Positions 44,481 to 50,623 of a DNA stretch of 50,623 bases are shown here, in pieces. The notes beneath the pieces are model-generated. The model searched no databases. It saw only the letters and a list, made by a program, of their open reading frames with translations, and was not told where the DNA came from. The number at the start of each line of letters is the position of its first letter. Within the stretch, counting starts at the first letter, position 1. The DNA lies in assembly GCF_009863025.1 (NCBI RefSeq), contig NZ_WWIR01000381.1, positions 1 through 50,623 of the forward strand, read 5' to 3'. This DNA comes from Streptomyces sp. SID4985 (GTDB lineage: Bacteria > Actinomycetota > Actinomycetes > Streptomycetales > Streptomycetaceae). The position numbers and the translations under genes are program-made.

Positions 44481-45896
44481 GTGTCCGCCCCCCGCACCAC
44501 CCCCTGGCCCCTCGTCGCCCTTTTCACGGCCGGGTATCTCGCGCCGTATCTGCTGCCCACCACCGTCGGCAGACTCGACGCCGGGCTTCCGCTCACCGCC
44601 ACCGAGGCCGGGGCCGCCGGCAGCGTCCTGCTGCTGAGTTCCGCCACGGCCGGCTTCCTGCTGGCCGCGCGCGGCGGACGGGCCGGGGCGCGCACCCTCG
44701 CCCGCGTCGGCCTCACCCTCGCTGTCCTGGGCTACGGCGCCGCCGCCCTCACCGGCTCCGTCCCTGCGGTCGTCGCGGGCGTGATCGTCGGCGGCCTCGG
44801 CTCGGGCACCGCCACGGCCGTCGCCGCGAGCGGGATAGCGGGCCGCCCCGACCCGCACCGGGTCACCACGCTCGGACTGCTCACCGTCTCCGCCCTCGCG
44901 GGCGCCCTCTATCTGACGATCCCGCACCTCGGCCCGGGCCACGGCCTGCCGCTCGCCGCGATCGCCCTGACCGCGCTCGCGGTCCTCCCCCTCACCGGCC
45001 GCCTGCCCGCCCGTACGACCACCACCACGGCCACCGCCGCACCCGCCCCGCTCCCCCACCGGAGCACGGGACTTCTGCTGGCCGCCGCCATGCCCTGCTG
45101 GTCCCTCGCGCAGAACTCCCTGTGGGGAGTGAGCGGCCGGATCGGTCTGACCCAGGCGCACCTCACCGAGGTCACCGTCGGCGCGGTGTTCGCGGCCGCG
45201 CTCGGTGCCGGACTGCTCGGCGTCCTCGGCGCGGGCGCGCTCGGACCGCGCCTGGGCCGCGCGGTGCCGATCGGCGTCGGTACGGCGCTCATCGCGGCCT
45301 GCGTCGTGGTCAGCGCGTCGGCCTCGGGGCCGGTGTCGTTCGCGGGCGGGGAGATCGCCTGGAACGCCTGCTACCCGCTCGTGCTCTCGTACGTCATCGG
45401 GCTCGCCGCCTCCCTCGACCCACGCGGGCGCTGGGCGGTACTGGTCGGCTCGGCGGGCTCGCTCGGCACGGCGGCCGGACCGCTGGCGGGCAGTCTGCTG
45501 TCGGCGTGGGCGGGCTACCCGGCGATGGGCCGCACCCTGGCCCTCGTCCTGCTGGCCTCAGCGGTGCCGATGACGGCGGCGGCCCTGCGCGCGACCGCCC
45601 CGGCGCGGCGGACGACACGGGTCGCGGACCTGCCGGTGGTGGAGATCCCGCTGGTGGAGCTCCCGCACGCGGAGACCTCGCTCACGGAGGCCGCTCTCGC
45701 AGAGGTCGCTCTCGTGGAGATCCCCCTTGCGGAGATCCCGGACTCGGTGCTCACGGACTCGGTGCGCGCGGACCGGGTGCCCCACCCGGAGACGGTCCCG
45801 TTCCTGGAACCCCTCCTGGCGGAGACCGCCCCCGGTCTCCCGGTCCGCGCGCTCCCCGGTCACTCGAACTCGTACGCCTCCACCTCGGCGAGGTAG
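44481..45896 (+). CDS. MFS transporter with repetitive C-terminal tail
   Basis: Predicted 471-aa membrane protein of the major facilitator type, about 12 helices (LVALFTAGYLAPYLLPTTVG onward). GTG 44481 is used because upstream codons do not look like protein and contain the regulatory region. After the last helix comes a tail of pentapeptides of the form xxExx (VVEIP, LVELP, HAETS, LTEAA, LAEVA, LVEIP, LAEIP) encoded at 45636-45740, an unusual extension. The last 37 bases overlap the convergent adenine deaminase gene. Substrate is unknown. Confidence 0.8.
   Translation: MSAPRTTPWPLVALFTAGYLAPYLLPTTVGRLDAGLPLTATEAGAAGSVLLLSSATAGFLLAARGGRAGARTLARVGLTLAVLGYGAAALTGSVPAVVAGVIVGGLGSGTATAVAASGIAGRPDPHRVTTLGLLTVSALAGALYLTIPHLGPGHGLPLAAIALTALAVLPLTGRLPARTTTTTATAAPAPLPHRSTGLLLAAAMPCWSLAQNSLWGVSGRIGLTQAHLTEVTVGAVFAAALGAGLLGVLGAGALGPRLGRAVPIGVGTALIAACVVVSASASGPVSFAGGEIAWNACYPLVLSYVIGLAASLDPRGRWAVLVGSAGSLGTAAGPLAGSLLSAWAGYPAMGRTLALVLLASAVPMTAAALRATAPARRTTRVADLPVVEIPLVELPHAETSLTEAALAEVALVEIPLAEIPDSVLTDSVRADRVPHPETVPFLEPLLAETAPGLPVRALPGHSNSYASTSAR
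45636..45740 (+). repeat. Seven degenerate 15-bp units coding pentapeptides
   Basis: Each 15-base unit encodes five residues with Glu at position 3. Units run 45636-45740 without frame breaks inside the MFS gene tail. Similar degenerate pentads continue weakly downstream. Confidence 0.8.
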
Positions 45897-46852
45897 CGGG
45901 CGCGCAGCTCCTCGTCGTCCTCCAGGAAGGAGGCGAGGAAGGAGTTGCGGGCCAGCTCGCGCAGGCGGTCCTGGGAGAGGTCGAGGGTCTCGTGGACCGC
46001 GGCGAAGTTGTCGCCCGCGTAGCCGCCGAAGTAGGCGGGGTCGTCGGAGTTGACCGTGCACATCAGGCCCGCTTCCAGCATCGCCGGGAGCGGGTGGTCG
46101 GCCAGGGTGTCCACGGTGCGCAGGCGCACGTTGGACAGCGGGCACAGGGTGAGCGGCACCCGGTCGCGGACCAGCCGCTCGACCAGCTGCGGGTCCTCCA
46201 TGCAGCGCAGCCCGTGGTCCACGCGCTCGACCCCGAGCACGTCCAGGGCCTCGGTGATGTACTCCGGCGGCCCCTCCTCACCGGCGTGCGCCACGCGCCG
46301 CAGACCGAGCGCGGCGGCGGCCTCGTACACCTCGCGGAACTTCACCGGCGGGTGGCCGACCTCGGCGGAGTCCAGGCCGACGCCGGTGATCCGGTCCAGG
46401 TACGGCTTGGCGGCGTCCAGGGTGGCGAGCGCGGACTCGGCGGACTCGTCGCGCAGGAAGCACATGATCAGCCGGGTGGAGACGCCGTGGTTCTCCACGC
46501 TGGAGCCGAGCGCGCGCCACAGCCCCTCGACCACGGTGCCCATGTCCACGCCCCGGGCCAGATGCGCCTGCGGGTCGAAGAAGATCTCGGCGTGCCGGAC
46601 ACCCTGCGCGGCGGCGCGGGCGAGGTAGGCGTTGGCGAGGTCCTCGAAGTCCTGCTCGGTGCGCAGGACGGCCATCAGCTCGTAGTACAGGTTCAGGAAG
46701 GACTGGAGGTCCTCGAACCGGTACGCCTCGCGCAGCGCCTCGGTGTCCGCGTAGGGCAGCGTCACGCCGTTGCGCCCGGCCAGCCGGAAGGCCAGCGCGG
46801 GCTCCAGGGTGCCTTCGATGTGCAGGTGCAGTTCAGCTTTGGGGAGGGGCAT
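45860..46852 (-). CDS. Adenine deaminase, adenosine-deaminase-fold (type 2)
   Basis: Predicted 330-aa zinc hydrolase. The start LPKAELHLHIEGTLEP gives the metal His pair, and GLDSAEVGHPP, HAGEEGPPEYI, DHGLRC and NSDDPAYFGGY complete the site. HIEGTLEP and SAEVGHPP resemble the adenine deaminase (type 2) branch, such as the P. aeruginosa enzyme, rather than true adenosine deaminases (HLDGSL), so adenine to hypoxanthine is more likely. ATG 46852 is used; GTG 46879 is possible. It follows rnz on the same strand. Confidence 0.82.
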   Translation of the reverse strand: MPLPKAELHLHIEGTLEPALAFRLAGRNGVTLPYADTEALREAYRFEDLQSFLNLYYELMAVLRTEQDFEDLANAYLARAAAQGVRHAEIFFDPQAHLARGVDMGTVVEGLWRALGSSVENHGVSTRLIMCFLRDESAESALATLDAAKPYLDRITGVGLDSAEVGHPPVKFREVYEAAAALGLRRVAHAGEEGPPEYITEALDVLGVERVDHGLRCMEDPQLVERLVRDRVPLTLCPLSNVRLRTVDTLADHPLPAMLEAGLMCTVNSDDPAYFGGYAGDNFAAVHETLDLSQDRLRELARNSFLASFLEDDEELRARYLAEVEAYEFE

Positions 46853-46906
46853 CAGAGCATCGTACGGCCCTTTACCCACCCATTCATCCGGACGCGGAAG
46901 TGGCGC

Positions 46907-47812
46907 TCAGCGCCGTTTGGGTACGGGTACGCGCTGGAGGTCGCGGGCCACGGTCAGCTCGCCGGTGAAGCCCGCCGCGCGGGCCTGCCGCTCGAAGACC
47001 TCGGGGTCGGAGTAGCGCTGGCTGAAGTGGGTGAGCACCAGGTGCCGCACGCCCGCGTCCCGGGCCACGGTCGCGGCCTGCCCGGCGGTCAAGTGGCCGT
47101 GTTCCTTGGCGAGTTGTACGTCCTCGTCCAGGAAGGTGGACTCGATGACGAGCAGGTCGCAGCCCTCGGCCAGCGCGTGGACGCCCTCGCACAGCCGGGT
47201 GTCCATGACGAACGCGAACCGCTGCCCGCGCCGGACCTCGCTGACCTCCTCCAGCGTCACCCCGCCGAGGGAGCCGTCGCGGCGGAGACGGCCCACGTCC
47301 GGGCCCGTGATGCCGTGCGCGGCGAGCCTGTCGGGCAGCATCCGCACGGCGTCGGGCTCGACGAGCCGGTAGCCGTAGGACTCCACGGGGTGGGAGAGGC
47401 GGCGGGCCTCCAGCGTGTAGGCGGGGGTCTGCGCCAGAACGCCGTCGGAGTCGGCGGGGGCCTCGGTGAGGGCGACGGTCTCGCGGTAGGCGGTGGCGTA
47501 CCGCAGCCGGTCGAAGAAGCGCTGCCCGGAGCGCGGGTAGTGCGCGGTGATCTCGTGCGGCACCCGGTCGAGGTTGATCCGCTGGATCACCCCGGCGAGG
47601 CCCAGGCTGTGGTCGCCGTGGAAGTGGGTGACGCAGATCCGGTTCAGGTCGTGCGCGGCGACCCCGGCGCGCAGCATCTGCCGCTGGGTCCCCTCGCCGG
47701 GGTCGAACAGGATGCCCTCGCCGTCCCAGCGGAGCAGATAGCCGTTGTGGTTGCGGTGCCGGGTCGGGACCTGGCTGGCGGTGCCGAGGACGACGAGTTC
47801 GCGTACGGACAT
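46907..47812 (-). CDS. rnz: Ribonuclease Z
   Basis: Predicted 301-aa metallo-beta-lactamase-fold nuclease that removes 3' trailers from tRNA precursors. Zinc motif [33 protein letters not shown] at the N-terminus, and [11 protein letters not shown] near the C-terminus. Length is normal. It follows the HIT gene at 46 bases, across a short 12-bp repeat, and precedes the adenine deaminase gene. Confidence 0.94.
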   Translation of the reverse strand: MSVRELVVLGTASQVPTRHRNHNGYLLRWDGEGILFDPGEGTQRQMLRAGVAAHDLNRICVTHFHGDHSLGLAGVIQRINLDRVPHEITAHYPRSGQRFFDRLRYATAYRETVALTEAPADSDGVLAQTPAYTLEARRLSHPVESYGYRLVEPDAVRMLPDRLAAHGITGPDVGRLRRDGSLGGVTLEEVSEVRRGQRFAFVMDTRLCEGVHALAEGCDLLVIESTFLDEDVQLAKEHGHLTAGQAATVARDAGVRHLVLTHFSQRYSDPEVFERQARAAGFTGELTVARDLQRVPVPKRR

Positions 47813-47848
47813 CTTCCTCTACGGGATCTTCCGCGGGTTCTTCTACGG
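47813..47848. repeat. Three degenerate 12-bp units before rnz
   Basis: Units CTTCCTCTACGG, GATCTTCCGCGG and GTTCTTCTACGG run 47813-47848 directly before the rnz start. On the coding strand each supplies a purine-rich GAAGA-type stretch, the nearest acting as its ribosome-binding site. Confidence 0.6.
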
Positions 47849-47858
47849 GTCCTGCGGC

Positions 47859-48212
47859 TTAGCCGGGGGGCCATTCGAGGCCGCGGCCGCCGAGGACGTG
47901 CGCGTGGGCGTGCCAGACGGTCTGGCCGGCGCCTGCGCCGGTGTTGAAGACCGTACGGTAGCTCTCCAGCTTTTCCTCGTCGGCGATGACCTGCGTCTCG
48001 GCGAGCACGTCGGCGGCGAGCTGCGGGGCTTCTGCCGCGAGGGTGGCGGCGTTCTTGTAGTGCGCCTTGGGGATCACCAGGATGTGCGTCGGGGCCTGGG
48101 GGTTGATGTCCCGGAACGCGACGGTGGTGTCCGTCTCGCGGACCACGGTCGCCGGGATCTGGCCTGCGACGATCTTGCAGAAGAGGCAGTCTTCCTGCGG
48201 TTCCCCAGCCAT
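47859..48212 (-). CDS. HIT family protein (histidine triad)
   Basis: Predicted 117-aa histidine-triad nucleotide-binding hydrolase. DCLFCKIV near residues 8-15, FRDINPQAPTHILVIPK and the triad GQTVWHAHAHVLGGR (H-x-H-x-H). Such proteins hydrolyse nucleotide-linked substrates such as AMP-amidates. ATG 48212 is preferred over an upstream in-frame ATG. It heads the HIT-rnz-ade run. Confidence 0.92.
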   Translation of the reverse strand: MAGEPQEDCLFCKIVAGQIPATVVRETDTTVAFRDINPQAPTHILVIPKAHYKNAATLAAEAPQLAADVLAETQVIADEEKLESYRTVFNTGAGAGQTVWHAHAHVLGGRGLEWPPG

Positions 48213-48330
48213 TTCGCTGCGCTCGCTTTCGCCGGTGATCGTGTGCGGGGTCATCGTAGTCGGTTCAGTGCGGCTCGCGTTGTGGCTGGTCGCGCCCACG
48301 CGGCAGAGCCGCATATCGATACGGCCCCGC

Positions 48331-48393
48331 GCCCCTTAGGTTGGCAGGGTCCAGGGTGTTTCGCGGCACCCCGCATGCCCCTTAGCTGGGCAG
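48331..48393. repeat. 17-bp imperfect duplication at the tricorn 3' end
   Basis: GCCCCTTAGGTTGGCAG at 48331-48347 recurs as GCCCCTTAGCTGGGCAG at 48377-48393, the latter spanning the tricorn stop codon. Between them GGGTG/CACCC can pair (48354-48358 / 48367-48371), a possible terminator. Confidence 0.6.
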
Positions 48394-50623
48394 AGTCGGC
48401 GGAGTCTTGGAAGGCACCCTTTCCAGTTCCTCCAGCGCCAGCCTTATCGCCTCGTCCAGCTGGGTGTCCCTGGACGCTGCGTGGTCCTGGGGCTTTTGGA
48501 CGACTTCTACGTCCGGGTCCACTCCGTGGTTCTCCACGCCCCAGCCGTAGCCCTCCAGCCAGAAGGCGTACTTCGGCTGGGTGATCAGGGTGCCGTCGAC
48601 CAGGTGGTAGCGGCTGTCGATGCCGATGACGCCGCCCCAGGTGCGGGTGCCGACGACGGGGCCGATGTTCAGGGCGCGGATGGCGGCGTTGACGATGTCG
48701 CCGTCGGAGCCGGAGAACTCGTTGGCGACGGCGACGACCGGGCCGCGCGGGGCGTCCTGGGGGTAGCTCTCGGGGCGCATGCCGCGCGGGAGGTCCCAGC
48801 CGATGACACGGCGGGCCAGCTTCTCGACGACGAGCTGGGAGGTGTGGCCGCCGCGGTTCTCGCGGACGTCCACGACGAGGCCCTCGCGGGCCACCTCGAC
48901 GCGCAGGTCTCGGTGGATCTGGGCCCAGCCGGGGGCCTGCATGTCGGGGACGTGGAGATAGCCGAGGCGGCCGCCGGACTTCTCGTGGACGTAGGCGCGC
49001 CGGTCGGCGACCCAGGCGTGGTAGCGCAGCGGCTCCTCGTCGGACAGCGGGATGACCACGGCGTGCCGGGGTTCACCGCCGCCCGCAGGGGAGATCGTCA
49101 GCTCGACGGGTTTTCCGGCGGTGCCGGTGAGCAGCGGGCCGGGGCCGGTGACGGGGTCGACGGGGCGGCCGCCGATGGCCACGAGCGCGTCGCCGGGGCG
49201 TACGGCGACACCGGGCGCGGCGAGCGGGGAGCGGGCCTCGGGGTCGGAGGTCTCGGAGGGCAGGATGCGGTCCACGCGCCAGCTGCCGTCCTCGTGACGG
49301 GAGATGTCGGCGCCGAGCAGGCCCTGCCGGGGTCCGCCGCCGAAGCCGCCGCCGGGGGTGACGTAGGCGTGCGAGGTGCCGAGTTCGCCGTGCACCTCCC
49401 AGAGGAGGTCGACCAGGTCGTCGTGGGTGGCGAGGCGGCCGAGGATCGGGCGGTAGCGGTCGAGTACGCCGTCCCAGTCGACGCCGCTCATGTCGGGCCG
49501 CCAGAAGTTGTCCCGCATGACGCGGCCGGTCTCTTCGTACATCTGGCGCCACTCGGCGACCGGGTCGACGGTGTGCCGGATGCGGCCGAGGTCCACGACG
49601 ATGTTGGAGTCGCTCTCCTCGTCGTCGGAGGCGCGCCGGTCGGCGGGTACGACGCGCAGCCGCCCCTCGCTCCAGAGCAGCACGCGCTTGCCGTCGCCGC
49701 TGACCCGGAAGTGGTCGGCGTCGGCGGCCAGGTGCTCCAGGCGCTGCTGGGCGAGGTCGTACCGCTCCAGCTCGGTCTTGGGGTCGGGGGCGTCGGGCGT
49801 GGCGCGGGCGGCGCCGAGGACACCGCGCATCGGGTGGCGCAGCCAGAGGACGCCGTCGCGGGCGGCGCGCAGACTGGTGTAGCTGGCGGCCTCGACCGGG
49901 AAGGGCACGATGCGGTCGGCCAGCCCGTCGAGGTCGATCCGGGTGACCGGGGCGCCCTCGCTCTCCGGGGTCTCGTCCTTGTCCGGTGTGCCGAAGGGGC
50001 GGCCGTGGCGCTGCGGTCCGAAGGGGGACGGCGTGGTCGCGGCCAGCGTGATCAGGTGCGGGCGGACGCTGTCGACGAAGGCCAGGTCGAAGACGTGCCG
50101 GTCGTAGATGGGGTCGAAGGAGCGGCTGGAGAGGAAGGCGAGGTGTTTGCCGTCCAGGGTGAAGGCGGGCGCGTAGTCCTGGAAGCGCAGCGGGGTCGCC
50201 TCGGTGACCGTGAGGTCGGTGGTGCTGGCGATGCGGATCTGGGAGAGCGGGCGCGGGCCGGGGTGGGCCCAGGCGAGCCAGCCGGAGTCGGGCGAGAAGA
50301 CGAGGCCGTGGACGTCGCCGTGTTCGCTGCGGTCGACCTCGCGGACCTCGCCGGTCTCCCGCTCGACCAGCAGCAGCCGTCCGTCGTGGGAGGCGACGGC
50401 GGCCCGGGTGCCGTCGGGGGACATGGCGAGCGCGAGGACGCGGCCGAGCTGTCCGGCGGCGATCCGGCGGGGTACGGCGCCGGGGGCGAGGCCGGTGGCG
50501 GGGGCGAACTCCAGGGCGTCCTCGCCCTCCGCGTCGGTCACCCAGACCACCCACTCCTCGCCGTCGGCGCGGAAGGTGCGCGGCAGCCGGGCGCGCACGC
50601 CGGGCTCCGCGGCCAGGGCGCGG
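48382..50623 (-). CDS. Tricorn-type S41 serine protease (partial)
   Basis: The reading frame runs to the window edge, so the N-terminus is missing (at least 738 residues are present; tricorn proteases are about 1,050-1,100). N-terminal beta-propeller repeats (for example FSPDSGWLAWAHPGPRP, LDGKHLAFLSSRSFDPIYD), a PDZ domain (GVAVRPGDALVAIGGRPV), and a C-terminal S41 core with NEFSGSDGD (nucleophile Ser) and GTRTWGGVIGID. The enzyme trims peptides downstream of the proteasome in its family. It is the probable upstream neighbour of the HIT gene. Confidence 0.93.
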   Translation of the reverse strand, partial: RALAAEPGVRARLPRTFRADGEEWVVWVTDAEGEDALEFAPATGLAPGAVPRRIAAGQLGRVLALAMSPDGTRAAVASHDGRLLLVERETGEVREVDRSEHGDVHGLVFSPDSGWLAWAHPGPRPLSQIRIASTTDLTVTEATPLRFQDYAPAFTLDGKHLAFLSSRSFDPIYDRHVFDLAFVDSVRPHLITLAATTPSPFGPQRHGRPFGTPDKDETPESEGAPVTRIDLDGLADRIVPFPVEAASYTSLRAARDGVLWLRHPMRGVLGAARATPDAPDPKTELERYDLAQQRLEHLAADADHFRVSGDGKRVLLWSEGRLRVVPADRRASDDEESDSNIVVDLGRIRHTVDPVAEWRQMYEETGRVMRDNFWRPDMSGVDWDGVLDRYRPILGRLATHDDLVDLLWEVHGELGTSHAYVTPGGGFGGGPRQGLLGADISRHEDGSWRVDRILPSETSDPEARSPLAAPGVAVRPGDALVAIGGRPVDPVTGPGPLLTGTAGKPVELTISPAGGGEPRHAVVIPLSDEEPLRYHAWVADRRAYVHEKSGGRLGYLHVPDMQAPGWAQIHRDLRVEVAREGLVVDVRENRGGHTSQLVVEKLARRVIGWDLPRGMRPESYPQDAPRGPVVAVANEFSGSDGDIVNAAIRALNIGPVVGTRTWGGVIGIDSRYHLVDGTLITQPKYAFWLEGYGWGVENHGVDPDVEVVQKPQDHAASRDTQLDEAIRLALEELERVPSKTPPTLPS

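Noticed and set aside
43868..47947. 1359-codon open frame on the plus strand
   Set aside because: Crosses a tRNA, an MFS gene in another frame and three minus-strand genes; no family similarity, only high-GC lack of stops.

Overview
The window is GC-rich, densely packed chromosomal DNA from a Streptomyces-type actinomycete. The evidence is strong third-position GC in every real frame, many GTG starts, ATGA/GTGA start-stop overlaps, an XRE-DUF397 pair, a LeuA leader peptide, and a conserved uppS-recO ... leuA ... era ... hlyC/corC-ybeY-phoH gene order. No rRNA, CRISPR array, transposase or integrase was seen. One tRNA gene is present.

Layout. 1-3.4 kb: three tandem YcxB-like membrane proteins, then uppS and recO, all on the minus strand. 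3.4-10.0 kb: a minus-strand operon that I match from memory to the uncharacterised SCO2521-SCO2525 families of S. coelicolor: an NNMT-like methyltransferase, a 613-aa protein, a ParA/MinD-like protein with an altered P-loop, and two further unknowns, followed by a two-helix membrane protein. 10.0-23.3 kb looks accessory: a GNAT acetyltransferase; an XRE-DUF397 pair with two divergent small genes; a TPR regulator divergent from a tightly coupled P-loop kinase / ATP-grasp / radical SAM operon followed by a Nudix hydrolase; a dual-specificity-type phosphatase; a PadR-HAAS pair; and a flavin monooxygenase divergent from a second PadR regulator across a clear operator. 23.3-26.1 kb: a TerB-like protein, then leuA with a leader peptide and a strong terminator.

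26.2-31.8 kb: a protealysin-type M4 protease followed by its emfourin-type inhibitor, a GH1 beta-glucosidase, an SDR divergent from an AraC regulator, and era. 31.8-36.7 kb: an ammonium transporter and PII protein behind a likely GlnR site, a cytidine-deaminase-like protein without zinc ligands, and an XRE regulator divergent from an MFS exporter. 36.8-40.0 kb: MmcQ-like, CNNM/CorC, YbeY and PhoH. 40.4-43.9 kb: a PfkB-type kinase and a two-gene glucarate catabolic operon (kdgD-gudD). 44.1-50.6 kb: an unusual tRNA-Gly(UCC), an MFS protein with a repetitive tail, an adenine-deaminase-type enzyme, RNase Z, a HIT protein, and a tricorn protease cut by the window edge.

Strongest candidates for something undescribed: the kinase/ATP-grasp/radical SAM operon, with helically phased GCAAC repeats upstream and a TTA codon in its first gene; the SCO2521-2525-like operon; a tRNA-Gly whose T-loop reads UGC instead of UUC; and an Amt transporter with Glu replacing the first pore histidine. 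Functions for the first two are inference. Family names and locus-tag matches come from memory of sequence families, not from a search.
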